Below, in pieces: positions 14,098 through 23,089 of a stretch of 64,000 nt of DNA (position 1 is its first letter; each line of letters begins with the position of its first letter). A program made the position numbers and the translations under genes. The stretch comes from JAVBSX01 sp051660685. Lineage in GTDB: Bacteria; Planctomycetota; Planctomycetia; Pirellulales; Thermoguttaceae. The notes under the pieces were generated by a model, which had not been told where the DNA came from, did not search any database, and saw nothing but the letters and a program-made list of their open reading frames with translations. The DNA is taken from positions 1 to 64,000 of the forward strand of contig JBOFQB010000112.1 in assembly GCA_051660685.1 (NCBI GenBank), given 5' to 3'.

Positions 14098-17000
14098 ATG
14101 AACTTTATCCAGTTTTCAATCAACAATCCCGTTAAAGTGATCGTTGGAGTCCTGATTGTTCTCCTCTTTGGATTGATCGCCTTAACGGCGGTTCCGATTC
14201 AGTTGACCCCGGATGTTGACCGACCGTTGATTTCGATTCGGACAGTTTGGCCCGGTCGAAGTCCCGAAGAGGTTGAAACTTCGATTATCATTGAGCAGGA
14301 AAAAAAACTCAAAACATTGCAAGGTCTTTACAAAATGACCTCGATTGCAACACTCGGTTCGGCTGAAATCCAGTTGGAATTCAATGTGGGTTACAACATG
14401 GCGCGAGCTGTTCAGGAATCGTCCAACCGATTGAATGAGGTCCCAAATTACCCTGAAGATGTCGAACGACCGGTCATAAGGGCTGCAAGTTCGCAATCGG
14501 ATGAAGCAATCGGTTATTTGATGATTGAATCGGGGGACCCTGATTATAACATTGCGGAATTTTACGATTATGCGGATCGTTATTTGAAACCGGCTCTTGA
14601 ACGAATCAAAAATGTCGCGCAAGTTGACATTTTTGGCGGTTTGGAACACGAAGTCCAGGTCCGTTATGACCCGGTTGTTTTAGCGCAATCAGGTATTTCG
14701 GTCGATCAATTGCGAACCGCAATTCGCGGGGACAATCTTAATGATTCGGCGGGGGATTTGGCAGATGGACGTTTGGACATGAGATTCCGGGTTATTGGAC
14801 GTTATAACTCGCTTGAACCGATCAGGAACACCATTTTGAAATACGTTGACGGAATCCCGATTTACGTCAAAGACGTTGCTCAGGTCTCTTTAGTCCTCAA
14901 GAAGAATACAGGTTATGTTCAAAGTCGGGGAAAACCTGCAATGTCCCTGTTCATAAGACGAGAAGTGGGCGCTAATGTCCGCGAAGCCATGCAATCGGTT
15001 CGTGAAGCACTCAAAGAAATTCAGGGAGAAGGCGGTCTGATCCGACAATACAAAAACGACCGGTATAAGATTCGATTGCGTTTGGTTTCTGACGATTCAA
15101 CCTATATCGACAGCGCAATCGGGATTGTCTGGAGTAACATGATTCTAGGAGGAAGTCTCGCCGTTCTGGTGTTGCTCGCCTTTTTACGAAGTACGCGACC
15201 GACCCTCATTATTGCACTTGCAATTCCCATTTCAGTGATCGGGACGTTCATCGTCATGTACGTTGCCGGACGAAACATCAATGTTATTTCACTTGCCGGA
15301 CTCAGTTTTGCAATCGGTATGGTCGTCGATAATGCAATCGTCGTCCTCGAAAATATTGACCGACATTTACATATGGGAAAATCGCCCGGTCAAGCCGCTT
15401 ATGATGGAACCCGAGAAGTTTGGGGGGCGGTTCTGTCCTCAACATTGACAACGGTTGCCGTTTTTGCCCCGGTTTTGACAATTCAAGAAGAATCCGGTCA
15501 ATTGTTCTATGATATTGCCCTTGCAATTTGTGCGTCCGTTCTTCTTTCCCTCATCGTCGCCGTTACAGTCATTCCCATGTCGTGTGCCGCTATTTTGCGC
15601 GAAGTGAAACCGCAACATTCACTTGGGACCCGAATCCTCAAATCGTGTTTCGGACTTCTCCCGGTTTTCAGTTGGATGTCGGGGAGTTTTGCGCGACTGA
15701 TTTACCTTTTGACCGAACGGAGCATTTCCGGCATTTTGGTCCGCATTCTGCTTGTCGGAACCATTTCAATCGGGGCATTGATTTTGAGTTTTGCAATGAT
15801 GCCCCCCGCCAGTTATTTGCCGATTGGAAATAAGAATCAGGTGACCGGGACCATGATTGTTCCGCCCGGATATTCGTACAACCAGTTCGTCAGTATTGGT
15901 CGACGTGTTCAGGAACAATTACGACCCTATTGGGAAGCGGAAACGACGGAAGAATCGTCGGGGATTCAGACGATTATTGATCCGCGAACGCAACAACCTT
16001 CTGAGCCGATTCCCCCGATTAAGGATTTCTTCCTTGTTCTGCGTCCAGGACGTATTTTCATGCTTTGTACAAGTAAAGACCCTCTTAGGGCACGACCTCT
16101 TGAAGCATTGCTGAACAAGACGATGAACTCGGTTCCTGGGAGTATTGGCAACGGTTCACAACGGTCTATTTTCGGTCGACGTGCAGGAGGTTCCAACTCG
16201 GTTCAAATTGAAGTAACCGGGAACGACCAAACCCGGTTGCGAGATTCAAGCAGCTATCTGGAAAACCGTTTAGCGTCCATATTCTCACGACCTGCTGTTC
16301 AGTCGGACCCCTCGAATTACATTCTGAACGGGCCGGAATTGGAATTGCATATCGATCAAGTTCGCGCAAAAGAACTGGGAATCGGGGTCAATCAACTTGC
16401 AACGATTGCACGTTCGATGATTGACGGAACAACAGCGGGGGACTTTGATTTTGAGGGGGACAACATTGATTTGACAATTATTCGTGATCCTGACATTCCA
16501 ATGAGTCCGGGCGATTTTGAGAATCTGCCGATTGTTGTTGTGGATTCGGACGGAAAACAGGCGATTATTCCGATTTCGCAGTTAATTCGCTTTGTTCATT
16601 CAGAGTCTTCCCAACAAATTCGTCGAGTCGAGCAGGAACGGGCAATCCAGTTGACCGTCAATCCGCCCCAAACCGTTGCTCTTGAAGAAGCACAAGCCCA
16701 AATTTTGCAAGCGGTTGAGGAATGTCGCAAAGAAGGAGGAATTACGCCGGACATTCGGATCAATTTAGCAGGTAATGCGGACAAATTATCGCAGACCCGG
16801 GCTGCAATGATGGGGCAATGGAAAGGGTTGAACTGGGATTCTCTCCAAAGTGTCGGTCTCTCACGATTCTTCCTGTCCCTCATCATCACCTACTTGCTCA
16901 TGTCCGCCCTCTTCGAAAGTTTCCTCTATCCCCTCGTCATTATGTTCAGTGTTCCCTTTGCCCTGTTCGGCGGAATTATGGGCTTGTCGTTCGTCAGTTT

Positions 17001-17439
17001 TCTCGATCCAACCCAAAAAATGGACACCTTGACAATGCTCGGTTGTGTCATTCTAATCGGTGTTGTCGTCAACAACGCAATTCTGGTTGTACATCAGGCC
17101 TTAAATTTCATGCGGGGAGTTGGGGAATCCGAAGAGGACAAAATTGAGGCGTTAGGATACCGTGAAGCGATTCAGGAGTCGGTTCGGACCCGATTGCGAC
17201 CGATTTTTATGACAACCGCGACAAGCGTCATTGGCATGTTACCTTTGGTGATTGCTCCTGGAGCAGGGAGTGAACTGTATCGCGGTCTCGGAGCTGTTGT
17301 TGTAGGCGGTTTGACCTGCTCAACCCTCTTTACCCTCATCATCGTCCCGCTTATGTTCTGTCTCAGTCTCGATTTCCAAGCCGGGCTCGCTTTCTTTAAG
17401 AAGGTAGGAGGTAGGAGAGTGGAGAGTAGCGAGTTGTGA
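14098..17439 (+). CDS. RND-family efflux transporter inner-membrane pump
   Basis: A 1113-residue AcrB/MdtB-type proton-driven pump. It has the N-terminal helix MNFIQFSINNPVKVIVGV, two large periplasmic loops, and the helix 4 motif GLSFAIGMVVDNAIVVLENI with the adjacent Asp that relays protons. The second half repeats the fold (LGCVILIGVVVNNAILVVHQ, where Asn replaces the Asp, as in many heavy-duty multidrug pumps). The last helices end at about residue 1095, after which the tail (KKVGGRRVESSEL) is encoded by a simple GGTAGGAGGTAGGAGAG repeat. No periplasmic adaptor or outer-membrane factor is adjacent, so partners must be encoded elsewhere. Substrate unknown. Confidence 0.93.
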   Translation: MNFIQFSINNPVKVIVGVLIVLLFGLIALTAVPIQLTPDVDRPLISIRTVWPGRSPEEVETSIIIEQEKKLKTLQGLYKMTSIATLGSAEIQLEFNVGYNMARAVQESSNRLNEVPNYPEDVERPVIRAASSQSDEAIGYLMIESGDPDYNIAEFYDYADRYLKPALERIKNVAQVDIFGGLEHEVQVRYDPVVLAQSGISVDQLRTAIRGDNLNDSAGDLADGRLDMRFRVIGRYNSLEPIRNTILKYVDGIPIYVKDVAQVSLVLKKNTGYVQSRGKPAMSLFIRREVGANVREAMQSVREALKEIQGEGGLIRQYKNDRYKIRLRLVSDDSTYIDSAIGIVWSNMILGGSLAVLVLLAFLRSTRPTLIIALAIPISVIGTFIVMYVAGRNINVISLAGLSFAIGMVVDNAIVVLENIDRHLHMGKSPGQAAYDGTREVWGAVLSSTLTTVAVFAPVLTIQEESGQLFYDIALAICASVLLSLIVAVTVIPMSCAAILREVKPQHSLGTRILKSCFGLLPVFSWMSGSFARLIYLLTERSISGILVRILLVGTISIGALILSFAMMPPASYLPIGNKNQVTGTMIVPPGYSYNQFVSIGRRVQEQLRPYWEAETTEESSGIQTIIDPRTQQPSEPIPPIKDFFLVLRPGRIFMLCTSKDPLRARPLEALLNKTMNSVPGSIGNGSQRSIFGRRAGGSNSVQIEVTGNDQTRLRDSSSYLENRLASIFSRPAVQSDPSNYILNGPELELHIDQVRAKELGIGVNQLATIARSMIDGTTAGDFDFEGDNIDLTIIRDPDIPMSPGDFENLPIVVVDSDGKQAIIPISQLIRFVHSESSQQIRRVEQERAIQLTVNPPQTVALEEAQAQILQAVEECRKEGGITPDIRINLAGNADKLSQTRAAMMGQWKGLNWDSLQSVGLSRFFLSLIITYLLMSALFESFLYPLVIMFSVPFALFGGIMGLSFVSFLDPTQKMDTLTMLGCVILIGVVVNNAILVVHQALNFMRGVGESEEDKIEALGYREAIQESVRTRLRPIFMTTATSVIGMLPLVIAPGAGSELYRGLGAVVVGGLTCSTLFTLIIVPLMFCLSLDFQAGLAFFKKVGGRRVESSEL

Positions 17440-17590
17440 GTGACGAGCGAAGAGTTGTCGTTGTTTGAGCGACGACCATTCCCCCAACAAAACGGATGAT
17501 TAACTTTTAACCCTGATTCCCCAACTCCTCTCGCAACTCTCAACTAACAACTAACTACTAAGAATTCTCCACTATTCCCTACTCTCTTGC

Positions 17591-18205
17591 ATGTTTGTTC
17601 TCAAGTTGCTTTTATTATGGGGTTGGAAGACCGTGCAACTTTTTGAGACGGTGATTCGACCTTTTGTGAAAATCATTCGGCGATTACAGGAGATGATTGT
17701 TGAAATTTTTGAGGAATGGTCCGATCCAAAATGGAATCGGCGTCAAAGAATAGGAGGACGGGGTTTCGACGTTGATCCCGAGTCCATGTTGTCCAAAGAC
17801 ATTTTAGGACGTCAAGGGGAACAGGTTGCGGTTAAGTTTTTACGCAAAAACGGGTATCGAATTCTTGCGACGAACTTGCAAATCGGAGATGGTGAAGTCG
17901 ATATTATCGCTCAAGATCGGGCGGGAGTAATTGTTTTTGTCGAAGTCAAAACCCGACGAACCCGATTATGGGGCGAACCGTATGAAGCAGTCAATCAGCG
18001 TAAACGTCGCGGTCTTTGTTTGATGAGCGAAGAGTATTTAAGGCAACGAGATTGGCAAGGTAAAGTCAAACGATTGGACATCATTTCCATTGTTTGGCCG
18101 GAAAACGAGGAACCGGAAATCAATCACGTTATGAACGCTTTTGACGGTTCGGAATTATGCGAACGTCGAAAAAAAGGAAAACGCCCTTTTATCATGTATC
18201 CCTGA
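17591..18205 (+). CDS. YraN/UPF0102-family nuclease-like protein with extra N-terminal segment
   Basis: The UPF0102 core occupies residues about 75-185: LGRQGEQVAVKFLRKNGY, GDGEVDIIAQD and VFVEVKTRR, with the D...ExK arrangement of a PD-(D/E)XK nuclease fold. These proteins have been linked to recombination but have no settled role. Compared with typical members of about 120 residues it carries about 70 extra N-terminal residues with an amphipathic or membrane-skimming helix (MFVLKLLLLWGWKTVQLFE). The gene is followed by the MFS transporter within 12 bp. No Shine-Dalgarno; start choice uncertain, and a start inside the extension is possible. Confidence 0.85.
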   Translation: MFVLKLLLLWGWKTVQLFETVIRPFVKIIRRLQEMIVEIFEEWSDPKWNRRQRIGGRGFDVDPESMLSKDILGRQGEQVAVKFLRKNGYRILATNLQIGDGEVDIIAQDRAGVIVFVEVKTRRTRLWGEPYEAVNQRKRRGLCLMSEEYLRQRDWQGKVKRLDIISIVWPENEEPEINHVMNAFDGSELCERRKKGKRPFIMYP

Positions 18206-18216
18206 ACCTGAATCCG

Positions 18217-19554
18217 ATGTTTCCCAATCATTCCGTCACCCTTTTGCAAAAACATCACGCTCGAAGAGCAATTTGTTGGAATGCTTTTTTCTGGGGAATC
18301 GGAAATGGGGCAATTGGTTCTGCCGTTCTGATTTATTTGATTCGGGATATTTGCGTCGATCTGAATAATGTCCAGATACAGACGCTCATTGCTTGGATTC
18401 TGGCTGCGCCGAGGATCGCGGGTCTTTTACGTCTTATAACCCCAACCTTGATTGATTGGACCGGCAATCGCAAATACTTGACCATTTGGGGCTATTTTCT
18501 TGCCCCAATCATTTTGCTTGGAATTCCAACCCTTATTCCCCGGTTGCTCCAATCGGGACGGACAAACAGCAGTCTTCTTCTCCTTGTTCTGATTTGGTGC
18601 TTGTATCATCTCATTGAATACATTGCAACGACCGCTTTATGGTCTTGGATCGGCGATTTGATTCCACAAAAAATCAGGACCCGTTTTTTGGGCAAACGTG
18701 AAGCAGCGTTGATTTGCGGTCAACTGATCGGTTTTCTCGGTTTGGGTTTGTATTCTCAATTCGTGATTGACCGCTTACCAAGTGAAATACCAAAATGGAA
18801 AGGATATGGATTGCCCCATTGTCTTGGAATCTCCTTTCTTCTCCTCTCGATCATCCCGCTCTTTTTCTGCCCACATATCCCCAAAATTCCTGAATCATTT
18901 CGCCTGATTCAACGAATTCGGGAACTCTATACCCCACTTCGTTCCCGGCCCTTTCTCCTCTTGCTGATTTTCGGCGTCTTGCTGCAAATACCGCAAGGGT
19001 TCACCCAATCTGTTCAATACCAATTCCGCCTGTTCGTTTTAGGAATCTCCCTGTTCACCTTTTTGGGGATACAAACATTGACCCGATTGGGACAGTTTGG
19101 GTTGAGTCCGTCAATCGGGCGTTTGCTTGATTCTTGGGGGTATAAACCAGTTTTTACCTGTTCCCTTCTCGCTGTTGCATCAGGTCCTTTGTTTTACTTT
19201 TTTGCCGATCAATCGAGCTGGTATTTGACAATTGGAGCTGCAATTGTCTGGATTTTTTGGGCCGGAATCAACATTGGATTGAGTGCTTTGGTTCTGAATC
19301 TTTCACCCCCCAATCAAAAAGCAAGCGGAATTGCCCTTTATTATTCAATGACAACATTGGGATTTGCTGTTTCAACTCTTTTGGGGGGATATTGGGCAGA
19401 TCGAGGTCGGAACTGGATTCTGCAACTCCCTCTTTGGAATGTCCAACTGGATTACGCTCATTCCTGTTTCTTGGGAAGTTCTCTCTTTCTCCTCTTGACT
19501 CTTCCCCTGTTTTTTGCGGTTTTGAATTCGGTCCCAAAAAAACAGATTGATTAA
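18217..19554 (+). CDS. Major facilitator superfamily transporter
   Basis: About 445 residues with roughly twelve hydrophobic helices. There is a long central cytoplasmic loop (RLIQRIRELYTPLRSRP) between the two six-helix halves and a typical helix-loop between helices 10 and 11. The start at 18217 places the first helix (RRAICWNAFFWGIGNGAIG) near the N-terminus and avoids overlapping yraN; an in-frame ATG at 18157 would overlap. The substrate is not inferable. It shows some likeness to planctomycete MFS proteins of unknown substrate. Probably co-transcribed with the YraN gene. Confidence 0.85.
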   Translation: MFPNHSVTLLQKHHARRAICWNAFFWGIGNGAIGSAVLIYLIRDICVDLNNVQIQTLIAWILAAPRIAGLLRLITPTLIDWTGNRKYLTIWGYFLAPIILLGIPTLIPRLLQSGRTNSSLLLLVLIWCLYHLIEYIATTALWSWIGDLIPQKIRTRFLGKREAALICGQLIGFLGLGLYSQFVIDRLPSEIPKWKGYGLPHCLGISFLLLSIIPLFFCPHIPKIPESFRLIQRIRELYTPLRSRPFLLLLIFGVLLQIPQGFTQSVQYQFRLFVLGISLFTFLGIQTLTRLGQFGLSPSIGRLLDSWGYKPVFTCSLLAVASGPLFYFFADQSSWYLTIGAAIVWIFWAGINIGLSALVLNLSPPNQKASGIALYYSMTTLGFAVSTLLGGYWADRGRNWILQLPLWNVQLDYAHSCFLGSSLFLLLTLPLFFAVLNSVPKKQID

Positions 19555-19637
19555 CATGTTTTTGGTTTTTAGCAACGATTGAATCTCGCAATCGAATGTT
19601 GTAGAATCGTATTCTTGCTGTATTAACGATGATGTAA
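19555..19637. other. Short intergenic stretch before MITE copy B
   Basis: Contains the 3' region of the MFS gene; no clear terminator is seen. Confidence 0.3.
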
Positions 19638-19802
19638 GTATCTGCGCATAAATAATGGATATATTTTGCTTTGTTCCTTTCGTGAGGTTCGTGTTTTTAG
19701 TGGTTCTTTTAGACCACGAAATACACCAAAAACACGAAATCAATCCAAAACTCTAATCAATTGTGAATCCGCAATTTAGTTAGGTTACTTACACGCAGAC
19801 AC
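19638..19802 (+). mobile_element. 165-bp MITE-like element, copy B
   Basis: Same element as 11994-12158, opposite orientation, exactly the same length. Ends: GTATCTGCGCATAAATAATGG on the left and, on the other strand, GTGTCTGCGTGTAAGTAACC on the right. A 3-bp duplication TAA flanks it (19635-19637 and 19803-19805). The interior shows the same palindrome (GTGGTTCTTTTAGACCAC) with substitutions relative to copy A, so the two are diverged copies. Confidence 0.85.
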
Positions 19803-19918
19803 TAAGTGAGTTTCCAACCCTTTCACGCTCACCAAAAAATTTCCGCTCTCATTTCTTTTCCGTTCCCAATCCTTTCACGTTCTCAACATTTCCCAATCGT
19901 TTGCCCATTCTGACTCGC
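19803..19918. other. Leader of the second HzsA-related gene
   Basis: A pyrimidine-rich leader (repeated TTTCACG, TTTCCC and CCCAATC runs) with no Shine-Dalgarno, like the leader of the first HzsA-related gene. Confidence 0.3.
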
Positions 19919-22900
19919 ATGAAATATTCCTCGTTTGCCTTTTCCCTGTTGTTCCCCCTTATTTCAGGTTTTGTTGGTTACTTTTGCGCGACAACCCGTA
20001 TTTCGGCTGAAACCGAGCAACAATCGCAAGAGACACAACAACACTTCAGGTACATTGACGAGCTTGATCTTTCCTTAACGGAATGTGGTTGGAACTCAAC
20101 CCAATCCCGCAAATCAGTTGGGGGAAACCCTCTTCAAATGGGCGGAAAAACTTTTGAACGAGGGGTCGGACATCATCCGCCCGGTTCCATCACAATCACT
20201 GTTCCCCCGGTTTTGGCCCAATTTTCTGCTTATGTTGGAATTGATGATGAAACAAAGGGAGAAGGACATGCCGAATTTTTGGTCTATGGAGACGGAGAAT
20301 TACTTTGGAGAAGCGGTTTTATGGTCGGGAACGAGGACCCGAAATGGTGTGAAATTCCGCTCAACCGAATTTCGCAATTACGTTTGGTTGTCGATGAAGG
20401 ACCTGAAGGATTCGGCAACGATCATACGGATTGGGGAGATGCCAAAATAACGGTTTTTGGGGAACGTGAACTGTTAAGCGGGGTCCGAACATGTCAGGTT
20501 AATGCCCGTTTGTTGGACGAAACAGGACGGTTGATTGATCGGGGGGATGAAGCGGGTTGTGAGTTTCTCGCGTTGCAACGTGAATTGGCGACGAAAATCC
20601 GACGTCCGGTTGCTCAACAGGCATTTCGGAAAGAAGCGACGTTTTTGTCGACCGACCGTGATCCGGTCGATGTTGTTTTGCGACGAACCCGTTCCTTGCT
20701 CGAATACCTTAAAACACAGTCCGTACAACCGCAATCTATTCAGACTCAAGCGACCCAAACACAAGCGGTTCCAAAACAAGAAACACAGGTGCAATCCGAT
20801 TCAACACAATCGGGTTCAGCACAATCAGATTCTGCACAATTGATACAACCGCAATTGGACACACAACAATGGACGGAAGAGGAAAGGTTGCTTGGTTTAC
20901 TCGACCAGAAAAACCGTGAAACGCCGGTCAACAATCGGGTTGCTCGCAAAGAATTGTTCAAAGTTGCTGTTGACTTGCGACGCCGTATTGCTTTGCAAAA
21001 TCCGCTTCTTGACTTTTCGGACATTCTGTTCATTAAAAGACATTTTAACCCTGAACCGGAAACGCAAGGAAATCACATGTGCGATCAGTTTTTTGGGTTT
21101 CACGCCCGACCGGGCGGGGGTCTTTTTCTGCTAAAGAACGCTTTTTCCGAGCAACCAACTGTCCAAAATTTGTTGGAAAGGACGGAGATTGAATCGGGTC
21201 GTTTTGCCGGACAACGATTGGATTCGAGTTGGGGGTTTCTTGCGCCCGAATTGTCGTTTGACGCTCAAAAGATTCTCTTTTCAGCAGCCGACACAAAGCA
21301 TCCGCGACATTCCTACACTTGGACACCTGAAAACTGTTATCATGTTTTTGAGACGGATTTGCAAGGGTCCTACATCAAACAGATAACAGATGGACCCTGG
21401 AATGAAATTGACCCTTGTTTTCTGCCAAATGGTCGAACGGCATTCATTTCAGAACGGCGAGGGGGGTATGGAAGATGTCATGGTCGCCCGGTTCCCTCTT
21501 ACACCTTACATTCGATGAACGGCGACGGAACGGATATTGTAATGTTAAGCCCGCATGAAACAAATGAATGGAAACCGAGTGTCGATCACAACGGAATGAT
21601 TCTCTACACTCGTTGGGATTATGTGGATCGCGGATTCAATCAGGCTCATCATCCTTGGATTACAACGCCGGACGGTCGTGATTCGCGGTCCATACATGGT
21701 AATTTTTCCCCGATTCAACAGTCCCGACCTCAGTTTGAAGCGACGATTCGGGCAATACCGAATTCGCAGAAACTGATTGCAATTGCGGCAATGCATCACG
21801 GACAATACTTCGGTTCCATTGTGATTGTTGATCCGAATGTCATTGATGATGATGCAATGGGGCCTGTTCGACGTTTTACGCCCGAACAATTGTTTCCTGA
21901 AGTTGAGAATCGGGCACATCGTGATCCGGCCAATTATGGTCAACCGTTTCCTTTGAGTGAGGATTTTTGTCTTTGCGTTTATGATCCGTTTAGCGGAATG
22001 GGAGATGGACCGTTGAACAATTATGGTATTTATTTGTTGGACAGTTTCGGAAACCGGACCTTGTTGTATCGTGATGTCAACATTTCCTCGCAATGTCCAA
22101 TTCCGGTCAAATCCCGACCAGTTCCCCCTGTTATTCCGAACAAAACGTTGATTGGTCGTCCGTTGGAACCGGGCGAGGAGTTTGTCCCGATTAACGAAGA
22201 CGAATTGCCAAAATTCGGGATTGTCGGATTGAGCAATGTTTATCATAGTCTGAACAAACTTCCTGAAGAGACGATCATTAAGGAATTACGGATTGTCCAG
22301 CTTCTTCCTAAAACGACCCCTTATGCTCACAATCCGGCGATTGGATATGGGGATCAAAAAAGTGCAAGAGCGATTTTGGGAACCGTCCCGGTTGAAGAAG
22401 ATGGAAGTGCGTACTTCCAATTGCCGGTTGACATTCCGGTTTATTTTCAGGCGATTGACCAGAAGGGTCTTGCGATTCAAACAATGAGAAGTGCAACGTA
22501 TGTGAAACCGGGAGAAGAACTGTTCTGTATTGGTTGTCATGAAGGACGACATCGAACGAGTGTTGCGCCGAGTTCTTTTCCGACTGCGTTTTTGCGGGAA
22601 CCGTCCGTGATCGAACCGGATGTTGACGGAACCAAACCGTTCAGTTATCCCCGATTGGTCCAACCGATTTGGGACCGACATTGTGTCGATTGTCATGAAA
22701 AAGAATCGCAAAACGGCAAAACATTTTCTTTAGGTCGGGGAAACAGAAAAAATCATTTTTACGATTCGTTCAACAATTTGCGACCTTATGTCTTCTATTT
22801 CAATGACGCCTCTTGGACGGAATCGAAATCGATTCCGGGTCAATTTGGGACGTATGCCTCAAAATTGTGGAAACTTCTCGAAGAGGGACATTATGGGGTT

Positions 22901-23026
22901 GAATTGACCCCCGAAGAACAACACCGAATTTCGGTTTGGATCGACAATAATGGTGATTTTTACGGTTCTTACGAAAACACCGAACAACAACGTCGGGGCG
23001 AGATTGTTCAACCGACGTTGGAATGA
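19919..23026 (+). CDS. HzsA-related secreted dihaem protein with NPCBM-like N-terminus
   Basis: A 1035-residue exported protein. After a signal peptide (core FAFSLLFPLISGFVGYF, cleavage near SAE) residues about 40-180 match an NPCBM-type carbohydrate-binding fold (ERGVGHHPPGSITITV). A Gln/Thr/Ser-rich linker (about 255-310) leads to a propeller (LSFDAQKILFSAAD, DPCFLPNGRTAFISERRGG) and then to the HzsA-like segment with VPVEEDGSAYFQLPV. CXXCH motifs are at Cys870 (CIGCH) and Cys922 (CVDCH). It is a paralogue of the protein at 5009-8974 in its central part but has a different N-terminus, no third haem motif and no LamG end. It probably binds surface polysaccharide and carries out redox chemistry in the periplasm. 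A TTG 18 bp upstream is an alternative start. Confidence 0.8.
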   Translation: MKYSSFAFSLLFPLISGFVGYFCATTRISAETEQQSQETQQHFRYIDELDLSLTECGWNSTQSRKSVGGNPLQMGGKTFERGVGHHPPGSITITVPPVLAQFSAYVGIDDETKGEGHAEFLVYGDGELLWRSGFMVGNEDPKWCEIPLNRISQLRLVVDEGPEGFGNDHTDWGDAKITVFGERELLSGVRTCQVNARLLDETGRLIDRGDEAGCEFLALQRELATKIRRPVAQQAFRKEATFLSTDRDPVDVVLRRTRSLLEYLKTQSVQPQSIQTQATQTQAVPKQETQVQSDSTQSGSAQSDSAQLIQPQLDTQQWTEEERLLGLLDQKNRETPVNNRVARKELFKVAVDLRRRIALQNPLLDFSDILFIKRHFNPEPETQGNHMCDQFFGFHARPGGGLFLLKNAFSEQPTVQNLLERTEIESGRFAGQRLDSSWGFLAPELSFDAQKILFSAADTKHPRHSYTWTPENCYHVFETDLQGSYIKQITDGPWNEIDPCFLPNGRTAFISERRGGYGRCHGRPVPSYTLHSMNGDGTDIVMLSPHETNEWKPSVDHNGMILYTRWDYVDRGFNQAHHPWITTPDGRDSRSIHGNFSPIQQSRPQFEATIRAIPNSQKLIAIAAMHHGQYFGSIVIVDPNVIDDDAMGPVRRFTPEQLFPEVENRAHRDPANYGQPFPLSEDFCLCVYDPFSGMGDGPLNNYGIYLLDSFGNRTLLYRDVNISSQCPIPVKSRPVPPVIPNKTLIGRPLEPGEEFVPINEDELPKFGIVGLSNVYHSLNKLPEETIIKELRIVQLLPKTTPYAHNPAIGYGDQKSARAILGTVPVEEDGSAYFQLPVDIPVYFQAIDQKGLAIQTMRSATYVKPGEELFCIGCHEGRHRTSVAPSSFPTAFLREPSVIEPDVDGTKPFSYPRLVQPIWDRHCVDCHEKESQNGKTFSLGRGNRKNHFYDSFNNLRPYVFYFNDASWTESKSIPGQFGTYASKLWKLLEEGHYGVELTPEEQHRISVWIDNNGDFYGSYENTEQQRRGEIVQPTLE

Positions 23027-23089
23027 TTCGGAATATATTGTGGGAACACCTTTTGGTTGAGATAGGACAGACAGGATCAACAGAATGGA

